The notes beneath the pieces are model-generated. The model saw nothing but the letters and a program-made list of their open reading frames with translations, did not search any database and was not told the DNA's origin. From contig JAAAUF010000116.1 in the NCBI GenBank assembly GCA_015499985.1, positions 1-28,088 of the forward strand: 28,088 nt of DNA. The letters run 5' to 3'. The DNA comes from Haplosporangium gracile. Taxonomy: Eukaryota; Mortierellomycota; Mortierellomycetes; Mortierellales; Mortierellaceae. A program made the translations under genes and the position numbers. Positions within the stretch are counted from its first letter, which is position 1. Every line of letters begins with the position of its first letter. This document shows positions 7,912 to 20,944 of this stretch, one piece after another.

Positions 7912-10900
7912 ATGGCGTCCTCAAACTCAACAAGCGGCGACACCATCGAAAAATCGGCCAAAATCGACTTTAGCGAACCCCTCAAGATGACCAGGACTAG
8001 AACCATCCCCCTCGAAGGCACTTCCACCTCAGCCTCCGCTTCAAGACAGCCCGCTCCCATTTCTGAAAAGTCAGTCGACCAACCAGACGGAGCAGAGAAG
8101 AGCAAGAAGGCTGGCGTCAAGGAAAAGACCCTTGACATTGTAAGCATTACAGTGGCGTTGTCTGTTATTGACATGAGTGTGTTCATGATGACATGACCCC
8201 ATCATCTCTTTGTCCCCTTGGCGCCGGGAGAATCTCATTGTATGCATATCGATCATGGCACATCACTAACAAACACCTTCGTGTACCATTTTGACTCAAC
8301 CATGGGACTACACAACACGAAATTGGAAAAAAATTGACAAAGACGGAGCATCTTTTTCCGATCGAGGACATTGCCGCCAGACACGGCACGGGTGTCGACC
8401 TAGCCAAGCCAGGCAGCAGTTTCGGACTCTCCTCCGAAGTTGCCGCCGCGCGTTTGATCGAAAACGGCGCCAACGTCCTTGCGCCACCCAAACAGATCTC
8501 GCCCTTCATGAAGTTCTTTCATTGTCTGACTTCGTTGTTCAACTTGCTGTTGATCCTTGCCGGTATTCTCAACTATATCCTTCTTGCTATCGATCCCAAG
8601 GACAACAAAGTCAACGTAAGCAAAAGCAAATTGACATTGTTTGTAAACGATATAACGGAAAGGCAAAAAATGGGACAGAACAATGCTAATCCCGACAGGC
8701 GGACGCGCTCAGACCCTCGTGCAGACAGAGTCATTCCTGCAGCATGAATGTCGACGTGAAAAAAAAAAACTCACCATCTCCCTCCCTTCGCCACTTCTGT
8801 TGTTCATTCTAGACTTATCTCGGAGCTATCCTCATTATTGTCGCCTTCCTCAATGCATTGATCGAGTTCTACCAGGCCCAAAAGTCTGCCGCCGTGCTGC
8901 AGTCTTTCCTGAACCTGATGCCTCAAAAATGCAATGTCATCCGCGACGGTAAAATCGTTGCCATCCCTGCTGCAGATCTGGTCCTCGGTGACGTTGTCTT
9001 CTCGCGCATGGGCGACAAAGTCCCTGCAGATGTGATGATCTTTGCTTGTACCGACATGAAGGTCGATAACTCCTCCCTTACCGGCGAAGCAGACCCTCAG
9101 GACCGCAACCCCGTCAATGAACACAAGAACCCGCTCGAGGCGAGCAACTTGGCCTTCAATGGATCTCTTATTGTCAACGGCGAGGGATATGGACTGGTCA
9201 TCCGGACTGGAGATAATACTGTGTTGGGTCAAATTGCTGGGTTGACGGCGGGCGAGGATTCGGGAAAGTCGCCTTTGTCTCGAGAGATTGATGACTTTGT
9301 CAAGATCATTGCCACCATCGCCATTACCACCGCTATCGTGTTCTTCCTCATCGGGTACTTTGCCGTCTATCGGTCCAAGGGCTCTTCGGGTATTTCAAGT
9401 ACTCTTAACTTCGCTGTCGGAGTATTTGTCGCTTGGGTTCCCGAGGGTCTCCCTGCCACCGTGACCATGCTCTTGACCATTGCTGCCAAGCGCATGGCTT
9501 CCCAGAACGTGTTGGTCAAGGACTTGACAGGGGTTGAAACTCTTGGAGCGATTACCCTTCTGGCGACCGACAAGACCGGAACATTGACACGTAACCAGAT
9601 GACGGTCACCAACATCTGGTCCTCCGACACCATGTACTCGGCCTTCCGTAGTGCTGCCAATGCCGGAAACCCCTTTGACGCCAGCTCGCCCGGTATTCCC
9701 GAGGTCCTTGCCATCGCTGCCCTATGCTCTCGCGCCAAGTTTGATCGCACCGACGTCCCCATCCCTGAACGCCAGGTCCTAGGTGACGCGACCGAATCTG
9801 GTCTAACTCGCTTCGCTGCCGCCAACATTGGCAACTTTGACGACATGAACGATCTATACCCCAAGGTTTTTGAGGTCCCCTTCAACTCGGAGAATAAGTG
9901 GGCCATGACCATCCACGACAAGAGCCATGACCATGGGCGGTTCACACTGTTGATGAAGGGCGCTCCCGAGCGTATCCTGCGGCTCTGCAGTACTATCCTT
10001 ATCAATGGATCTGCTATCCCTCTCACTGCCGAGCATGCCAAGTCCTATGAAGAGATGTATGCCCTAATGGCGTCCAAGGGTCACCGTGTCCTTGCCTTTG
10101 CCCAGATGCTCCTCCCCGACGACCAGTACCCTGATAACCACATCTTCGACAAGGAAAAGAAGAACTACCCCACCAACCATCTATGTTTTGTCGGCCTTGT
10201 CTCACTTGAAGACCCTCCCAAGCACGGAGTCCGTGAAGCCATTGGACGGTGTCGTTCGGCCGGTATCCGTGTCATGATGGTGACAGGAGACCACCCCTTG
10301 ACTGCCGAGGCAATTGGACGCAAGATTAACCTGGTGCTGTCGGATACCAAGGAGCTTGTTGCCAAGAATCGTGGTTGTTCAATTGAGGAGGTTGGAGATG
10401 ACGAGTACGACGCGGTGGTGATTCATGGCGAGCAGATTGATTCGTTGACGGAGCGGGATTGGGACCTCATCTTTTCCAAGCCCGAGATTATTTTTGCGCG
10501 TACTTCGCCCAAGCACAAGCTTCAGATTGTTAAGCATGCCCAGGCTCTGGGCCATATTGTTGGAGTGACGGGAGATGGTGTCAACGATTCACCTGCGCTC
10601 AAGAAGGCTGACCTGGGAATTGCAATGAATATCTCTGGTTCGGATGTCTCCAAGGAAGCTGCGGCGATGATTTTGTTGGACGACAACTTTGCGTCGACGG
10701 TTCGCGGCATTGAGGAAGGAAGGCTGATTTTCACCAACCTCAAGAAGTCGATCCAGTATACCATTACACACTCTATGCCCGAGGTCATCCCTAACCTGCT
10801 CTATGTCATTGCCTCAATCCCTCTTCCGATTTCCGCCATGCTGATCCTAGTCATCGATCTGGGTTTCGAGCTGTGTATTTCCTTATCATTTGCTTGGGAC

Positions 10901-11713
10901 AAGCCCGAGTCCGAGACTGGATTGATGAAACTCCCGCCTCGTAAACCTGTCACCCCAGCATCGATCGAGCGTCGTCGCCGTCTAGCCACTCGTGCCCTTC
11001 CACCCGTGATTGACCCCGAGTCTGGCGAGGAGGTGAAGCCTTCGTTCATGGCCCGGTTCCAGCACGACTTCAAGGCCCTATTCACACGGCTCTACTGGCG
11101 CGAGAAATTTGAGCATACCGAGGACGAGATCCTGGTCGACGCCGGTCTCTTGTCCTGGGCATACCTCGAGGTTGGAATCATTGAGACTGTCGGCGCCCTA
11201 GTCGTCTTCTTTGTCGTCCTCTACAAGGAAGGAGGCCTCACTCCCGCTCGCGCAGTCGAGTATCAAAAGCAAGACTTGTTCTCCTCGACTTCCCCACCAG
11301 AGAACCAAGCCCTTCTCGCCAAAGCCCAATCGCTCTTCTACCTCAGCATCATGGTCATGCAGCTCTTCAACATGTTTGCCTGCAAGACCAAGTACCGTCT
11401 CCCCTTTGGAAAGTACATGTTCTCCAACACCCGGTCGTTCATCGGAGCTGCTGCCGGTTGTGCCCTGGGTTTCTTTGTCGTCTACTGCCCCGGTTTACCG
11501 GTCGTCTTTGGAACCTCGAACGATACCCCGTTCGTGTACTTGTTGATTGCTTTTGCCTTTGGAGTGTTTATCCTGTTTTATGTCAGTGTCCGGCAGTTGG
11601 TGTTGAGAAAGTTGAGGCCGACGACGTTGAATGATGAGATTCTTGGATTGAATATGGCCCCGACGATCAAGACCATCTTTTCTCGCACAAAGTCCATCCA
11701 GCGCACTACCTAA
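7912..11713 (+). CDS. Type IIC P-type ATPase (Na+/K+-ATPase alpha-subunit-like cation pump)
   Basis: Three coding exons, 7912-8139, 8343-8615 and 8813-11713, give 1133 aa; all junctions are phase 0. The first junction relies on an AAG acceptor at 8342. It is an ATP-driven cation pump of the plasma or internal membrane. Residues 1-76 are a polar cytosolic N-terminus. M1-M2 follow at about 120-180, then the actuator motif LTGEA (TGE 257-259) and VPEGLPATV in M4. The phosphorylation motif DKTGTLT has Asp420, and TGDGVNDSP (753-761) is the hinge. M5 carries YTITHSMPE (from 816) and M6 IDLGFEL (Asp849). The C-terminal four-helix region is present. SSLTGEADPQDR, NVLVKDLTGVETLG and IPLPISAM place it with Na+/K+- and H+/K+-ATPases rather than ENA or PMA1 types. 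No beta subunit is seen nearby. The transported ions cannot be read from sequence. Confidence 0.95.
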
Positions 11714-11729
11714 AAAAAAAAAAAAAAAA
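11712..11729 (+). other. Genomic A tract beginning inside the ATPase stop codon
   Basis: Eighteen consecutive A residues start with the last two bases of the TAA stop. The gene has introns, so this is not a sign of retroposition; it is the start of the 3'-UTR. The flank 11714-12372 is otherwise non-coding, apart from the DED1 relic and another A tract at about 12257-12277. Confidence 0.8.
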
Positions 11730-11888
11730 GGGAGCTATGAGCTCTGTTGCTGTATCCATTACATATATTGCTACCTCTTTTTCTGTTATTTTTCACCATT
11801 TATTTCTAGCAACGTTCTTCTAAGCAGACACTGCACTTTTCCAATACTGACTCATCCATAAAATAATATCATAAACAATACATATAAT

Positions 11889-12052
11889 CGATCCTCCTCC
11901 TTCTTCATACGATTCCTCTCGGGCGAGTTGTGTCGAGCCAGCCGGGAATGTCCTAGTTGGCCTTCCTTTAAAAGCTCGAGAAAGTCTCAGACGACGCCCT
12001 TGTTGCCGCGGTTCAAGAAAACAGTAGCGATACCAGTGTTATCAGTACGACC
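11889..12052 (-). pseudogene. Decayed DED1 fragment (C-terminal helicase domain piece)
   Basis: Read on the minus strand, this segment aligns nearly colinearly with DED1 bases 20014 to about 20170 in the same window. They share long stretches such as CTTGAACCGCGGCAACAAGG and GGACATTCCCGGCTGGCTCG. It covers the part from the end of the [10 protein letters not shown] motif to the start of the Gly-rich tail. A CGT Arg codon has become TGA. A one-base insertion shifts the frame, and TAG replaces CAG further on. Several differences are synonymous (GCC/GCT, GGT/GGC), so it may descend from a once-functional paralogue rather than from a recent copy. It has no ORF and sits between two convergent 3' ends. 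Confidence 0.9.
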
Positions 12053-12372
12053 CAGTCATGCATCTGGTCATTTCATATAAGGCCTTTTTTTCTCTCGCAA
12101 GGACATGATACATGCGGTATGGAGTAAGGATGTGTGTGTTTTTATTTTATTCATCGCGCGCGGTAGTCGGTTGAGTCTGTTGGTACAAAAAAGAAGTAGG
12201 GGCGCGCCATGGGTATACTTATTGAACAGACACCTAGTAATACATTTGTAAAAGATAAAAAAAAAAAAAAAAAAAAAGAAAAAGAGAAGAAAAAAAAACT
12301 AATACAGAATAGAGGAAGGGATTGTGAGGGAAGAAAGATCATGGAAGGGGGGTATGAATTTTGGTTGACAGT

Positions 12373-15300
12373 TTAAACGACAAGGTCTCCGGTGGTCACG
12401 GGCATCGCCACAGTTTCGGTCGCAGCAATAATGTTGGAGAAAGAAGCCGAAGAGGGGACAGCGACCTCTACGGGGAAGGGTATGGGCAGAGGCAAGGATG
12501 TGACGGATGAGCGACGAGATCCGGTGCCCTTTGAACTTTCTTCGGCCATCGCTTTAAGCTGTTTGGACGCATTTGAGGGTGAGGAGGGAGGGAGAGGTGA
12601 AGAGGAGAAAGAGGGTGATGGTGAGAGGGAGGGGCGGGACGAGTTTTTAGGGGAGGAGGTGTTCGAGCGAGAGACAGACCGAGTCCCGGGTGCGGTAGAT
12701 GTGGTGGTCGCCTGGGTTGCGTGGGTCGCTGTTGAGGACGAGGGCGATACAGAGACTGAGGGTTGTGAGGGAGAGGACGACATTGCTTGACGGTTGAGAC
12801 TGCCATTGCTCATGCTGCTTCGGATGCGTTGGCGCGGTGGGGCAGGGGACGAACCACCAGTCAGGGTGGCGCTGCTGGTGCCATTAATGGCTACAGGGTT
12901 GAGATGGCGTCCTGATTTGGTGCCTGTCGTCGTTGTCGTTGTTGTCACACTGGCAGAGGTGGCTCGCGTACGACCACTTACTGTTCCTGGAGGGTTTGAG
13001 CTAGTGGCTGTTGCTGTTCCTGACCTGTTGGGCTTCGCGGCAGTAACTTTGGGAGTGGCGGTTTTAGTTTTGGTAATCACGTTCGATGGGTCCACAATGG
13101 CGCCATTCTTGGTTGCGAAGAACTTGAGGCCCGGGGCTGCATTCTTGTCAACATGGGTTTTTTCGACTGTCATAGCTGTAGTTCGACTCCTGGGGCGAGA
13201 GGATGACTTGTTGTTATTATTAGTTGATGTTGCAGAGACGGTGGTCCGTATTCCTGAATGAGGTGAGATAGCATCCATCAAGGACGACGTGGTAGTGGTT
13301 GACATAGAGTGCGGCGACATCTGAGGCGAGGGGAAGACCGAGGTCCTAGAGTTGATGCTGCTGCCGGCGTTGTTTCTGATCGTCGACGAAGGGGAATGAC
13401 GGAGACTGACTTGGCTGACCGACCGTGAGCTGCTCCGAGAAGTGGCTCGGCTGGTGCTCCGGGATCGGCTCTGGGTAGGAGTCGGGATTGTGTTGTCAAG
13501 AGAGACGCTGGGGTTCCATGGTGGACGGTTTTGACCCGTCGACAGGATAGTCTGGAGGATGTTGTGTTCCTCCAGACGTTGCTGCAACTCGGAAGAGTTG
13601 GGGCTGTGGAACGGTTGAGGTGAGACGCTGAGTGGCAACTGAGGTTGTTGTGCCTCTGCTTGAGATTCGACAATGGGCTTTTGCTTCTTCTGGGGTGCCA
13701 CAGGGGCAGGTGCTGGTGGCAGAGGGGACGTGGCAGGAGTGAGTTGCTTAGTTGAAGCCGCAGTTGAGGGCGGGTATGAGGTAGGGACTGGGGCAGATGG
13801 GGTAGGCGTGTCGATCAGAGCCTTTGAGGGTATCTGCAACTCGATCGGGCTACTGACCATGTTGTACTCATCGTCGTTGTTGATTATATTGCCAAAGCCG
13901 AGTTCCATGCCCAGGGACATAACAACTTCCTCGCCCACATTCCCCTCCTGCTCTTCCTCATGCGTGTCAAACTCTAGCTGGCGCAATTCAGGGTCCTCGG
14001 AGGCAAGGGTCGACAGTTGACCGACACTGCGCTTGGATGCTGGGAGTTGATGGGCCCATCCGCGTCCCTCCATCTCAGATTCAATACGGAGGGTCTGAAT
14101 CGTCGTCTGGGCCTCTTCCAGCAGATGTGCATACTCCTGAGTATTGGTCATCATCTCGACAACTCGTCCCTCGCACTTGTCCTGCCGGTTCTCCAGCTCC
14201 TCCAACGTTGAAAGGATGGTCGTCTTGTCCGAGATGACTCTCCCAAGCTCGGACTGCATGTTCTTGACGGTTTGGGCAGTACTGAACTGAGCCTGCTTCT
14301 GTTTCTCGACCGCGACATGCAGCTGCTCCTGCAAATTCACGTTCAACTCCTGAGTTGCGCCTAATTCCTGCTCGACCTCGTTCAACCGACGAGAGTAATG
14401 GCTGACTTTGGTCTTGGCGTCCAAGACCTCGGTTCCCATCTCGGTCATCTGTCCGACAAGACTATCAAGTTCCTTGCGGAACGTCTTCAGTTCTCGACGA
14501 CAGCCGTCGAGTTCGCGCTGGAGAGTGTCCTTTTCATTGGTCAGATTCATGACCTCGTCCTGTGATCCTGTCAGATGGCTGGCGAGTTCTCGAGAGTGGT
14601 GGGCTCTCGACTGGAGCATCATGTTCTCTTCCTGTAGCGACTGGAGCTATTAATATATATTTGATGCCAGGACAACAAAAAGAGACACGGACCAGCCGGG
14701 GTGGAACAACAAAAAATAGAAAAAAAAAAGGTAAGAATAGGCACTATAAAAGACAAAGTTCAGCTCCTAGGAATAATAGGAGTAAAAGATAGAAAATAAG
14801 GGCCATCAATGGTCGATCGTGTAACAATTTGCGTTTACCTGGGCAAAAGATTCTTGCTCCGCGCGTTGTGCCTGCTCTAGACTTTGTTGGAGATCGAGGC
14901 CAAAACGACCAGCCATGTTGAGTTGTTCACGCATCAGCTGATGTTCCGCATAAAACTTTTCTCGCAAGGCCCTCGCGTCTTTTATCCGCTCCAGCTCGGC
15001 CCAGAGCTCGTCTTCTTCTGATGTTGGTGCGCGTGCTATGTTATTATATGTATATGTGATTTTTGGTTTGGTCAGGATAGTAGTGGTTTGAATGGGTTAG
15101 TTGTACAAAAAACCAAAAGGGTGCAACAAGTTCTAATGTTAGGATGGGAGCGATTCGCGGGAAAGAGTGGGCATATATTTTTTTTCTTTTGGGTTGCTGG
15201 TATGCAATTGACACATGGGAAAGCAACAGACACAAAAGTTCAGATGAATAAACTACCTACCCAGGATGTCTTCTTGGTTGTAAGGTGGGCACGGAGGACT

Positions 15301-16461
15301 CTGTCAGTTCAGAAGCAAGAAAAAAGGAAAGGGAAGAGAATGGTGGTGAGTGCAGGGCAGGAGGAGATAGGGGCCACGTTAGTCTCATTCTAGGGTCGGT
15401 GGGTCCTCGCTTTTTTCTTTGACGATGGGACGAGAAGGAAGGGCGAGGATGGATCATTCATCCCATTCCTCTGTGCTCCCTCGTGCGAACAGACCCAAGC
15501 GTAAAGGGGAGAAGGGAGTGAGGGTGGTGGTGGAAAGAGGGGGGAAAAAGAAGAGAACATGGGTTCGTCACACGGACTCGTTTCCTGCCTTTTGACGAAA
15601 GCAAGGACCAGGAAGGAAGTTGTCGAAGGCGTAAGTGGTGGACTGTGCAAGAATTTAAGATGGTGTCTGAATGAAGCAAGTAGAGAGGCGGATACTGAGG
15701 TGGTTTTCTGTTGCTGCTGCAGTCGTGGTGGTCACTTTGGATGATGTTGCTTGCTCGAAATAAGATGGCAAGGCATGGCATGATATATCTCCAGATGTCT
15801 ATCCCGAGCCGCCATTTTTTTTTTTTGCGTCCGTGCTATCTTCTACTATCGGATTCAGGAGTGGTTGCCTTTACTCTCCTCTCCTGCCCCTAGGCAGAAC
15901 CCATCCACACCCTTTTCAAAGATGCCGCCATTCCTGTGCGATAACGATACATATGGGGGCTAGCCGGGGTGGGTGTAGAAACACACAAAGAAAGTAAAAG
16001 AGGCGGAGCGGGAAGGGCCAGACAGACAAAGAAAGAAAAAAAAACCAGCAAAAAAACACAAGGACAAGTTGTCCAAGAAAACCAAACGACAAGGCATGCA
16101 TGCTTGCCTGTGGGGGTGGTGGTGGTCGTCCCACCATTGCTGAGCAAACGATAAAAAACAAAAGAACGCTCTATGACTCGAGCAAACGATATTTTTTTTT
16201 CTGGAGGACGCTTATTCCCTTTCCTGACTTGCCCTGGTCTCTGTGTGTTCTGTCCTGTCAATTGTTTTTCCCGTCTTTTTTTTTTCTTATTGGTCCTGTA
16301 GTGCCTCTCTGTTCCTTTATGTTCCTTTAAATCCTCTGTCCTTAGGTGGTGTTGTGGCCTAGGTAGTTTCTATGCTAATGTCTTTCCGTGACAGAAGTTA
16401 TCGTTACCTCGAAGGATTGGTTTCGACTGAGGGAGGTTGGACGCGCCGGGGTTGTCAACAT
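12373..16461 (-). CDS. Coiled-coil protein with a CC1-box-like motif (candidate motor cargo adaptor)
   Basis: The model has four exons, 16461-16408, 15300-15261, 15035-14839 and 14646-12373, all GT-AG, giving 854 aa. Residues about 38-300 form a near-continuous coiled coil rich in Glu, Gln, Leu and Arg. It starts with SEEDELWAELERIKDAR and carries NMAGRFGLDLQQSLEQ at 71-86. Residues from about 300 to the end are low-complexity Ser/Thr/Pro/Arg with scattered basic patches, probably disordered and phosphorylated. The AGxxG-x-x-L stretch near the start of the coil resembles the CC1 box (AAxxG) of dynein adaptors such as BICD, HAP1 and TRAK, but this is one residue off and is inference. The family is not otherwise recognised. 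The start ATG (16461) follows a pyrimidine-rich promoter. The first intron is unusually long (1107 nt), so an exon could be missing; exons 3 and 4 are firm. Confidence 0.75.
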
Positions 16462-17842
16462 ATTCTTCTCTGTAAACATAAAGACGCTTGGGTCGTCGTC
16501 AAGTTAAAAAGGTGTATGCAAGGATAGAGCTGAAAAAAAAGAAGGTTGCGGGAAAGAGGGGAAGGGACAGCGGGAAGGTGATTTTGGTGGTTGGTGGGAA
16601 AGGAATCAGCAAGGTTGAGGCATGGGCAAAGTGGCGTGTGGGTGTGTCGTTGAAGTGTGAATGACAAGGACAGTGAAAGAAGCGAAGTAAGTGGAGTGTG
16701 GTGTGGGTGAGGTGGGCGAGTACGAAAGAGAAGAGGGACGAAGAAGGAATGAAGAGTATAGAAAAAAAGAAAGTTAAAAGGGCAGGTGAGGATACAGTTG
16801 AAGTTCAAAGAGAATGAGAAGAGAAAAGGAAAGAGTCGAGAAGAAGGAGAAGAAGAAGAAGAAGAAAAAGAGAAGAGAAAAGAAAAAAGAGTGTGCTAGA
16901 AGAAGGCAAAGGCATAAAGACATAAACCAAAACCTTGGGGTGTGTGCCTGAGCGATCGATTGAGCATCGGTGGGTCGGTGGGGGAAATAGTATTCACGCT
17001 GGCATGGTTGGGTGGTATCTTACTCGCACTCACACACTCACACACTCACATACTCAAACACTCACACATTTTCAAACCGACAAAGACATCAACACCGATG
17101 CAATTTTACTATTCTTCTCCTCTCCTCGCTCTCTTTTTTTAACCCCTTCGACCCTGCTCTGTCTATTTACATTACTACCCGCCAGGTCTTATCCAATTCA
17201 GTTACATTTATAGGCTTTAGATGGAGGAGAGAAAGACCGACAAGGGAGGAAGGGGTGCTCAGATGGCTCATTGAAGGTAGTACCAAGGACTAATTCATAG
17301 AGTGTTATGAAAAGAAAAAACAAGTAGGGTTGTCAGAGCAATTATCTTTTGCCAACACAACAACATCAACAAAAACCCAAGAACCCAGCAAGTATCTTTT
17401 GAAGGGAAAGCACATGTGAGTCGGCGTTTCTGTTTGTCATTACACATAAGGCGGGATATGTGTGTGTGTTCTATGCTCCATCGCACACACACACACACCA
17501 CACACACATCTGTTGAAAAGTTGTTGTGGGTGTGCCCCCTTTTCTTCTTCCTCCACGACCCCCTCCGAAAACCACATCCCGCGTGTCGCCATCCTAAGCT
17601 GCTTGGCTTTGGCCCATATTTCCTGCGTACATTTTTGATATTGGTGCAGTGCAAAACACTGCCGAGAATATCTACGCTATGGTATATTTGTCATCGTCCA
17701 TGTTGTGTCAGGTGATAAATAGCCCGCAGTCTGCTTAATGCCCAAAAAAAAGTTTATGAAAAAAGACTTAAAGGACGACCAAGCAAAAAAAAAAAAAGAT
17801 CTTTACCCTTCTTTCACCCTTTTCCCTTTTTTATATTCATCA
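16462..17842. other. Divergent promoter region between the coiled-coil gene and DED1
   Basis: Bases 16530-16910 are purine-rich on the plus strand, hence pyrimidine-rich for the leftward coiled-coil gene. Bases 17100-17160 and 17800-17835 are CT-rich in the DED1 direction. Simple repeats occur at 17028-17070 (CACACT-type units) and 17457-17510 (GT then CA runs). No exon or structured RNA was recognised. Confidence 0.5.
17028..17070. repeat. CACACT-type short tandem repeat
   Basis: Imperfect repeat of ACTCAC/ACTCACAC units. A separate GT/CA-rich tract follows at about 17457-17510. Both are in the DED1 upstream region. Confidence 0.8.
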
Positions 17843-20379
<2,537 letters not shown>

Positions 20380-20944
20380 ACCAGGAGCCGAAATCCTTGC
20401 CTTGTCACACGGGATTTGTGTCAATGATTTTTAAGACACTTTTTTTCTTTTTTTTTTCTTTGATCTCTTTATTATTTCCATTCGTTACGGATGCAGGATG
20501 CTGGCACTTGTTACATTTGTACTTATACCCCATTTTTCATTTTTCTCTTTCCCTCATTTGAAGCCTAACTCTTGGGGTCCCATGGTACCGATGTTCCTAC
20601 CCGCACAGCATTTGGAAAAGGGAAGGTTTATTACCTTCTCCTCTTTTTCTCACCCTCCTGTATTTTTAGCGTTTTTTCTTTGCATTCCATAGATTTCTAC
20701 CTCTCTACTCTTTTATTATCTTTTTGTGTGTGTGAATATCTTATGTATTATTTTTCTTTTGTTTCTTTTTTTTCTTGCATCTCCTTCCCGCCCGAGCAAC
20801 CTTCAAAAGGAAACCGGAAAACGATAGACCCACCCATTATTGCATCTTTAAGCATTTCATCCCACAAAAATACAATCATAACTTTTAATATTATCTTTTA
20901 TGTGAAAACGAATGATGTGAATATGATAGATGTGAAATGAGGTG
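20380..20944. other. Convergent 3' flanks of DED1 and the membrane-protein gene
   Basis: T-rich, AT-rich non-coding sequence lies between two converging stop codons. It should hold both 3'-UTRs and polyadenylation sites. No exon was recognised. Confidence 0.6.

Noticed and set aside
12392..13261. Plus-strand ORFs opposite the coiled-coil gene
   Set aside because: Shadows of the Ser/Thr/Pro-rich region; no start context, splice structure or homology.
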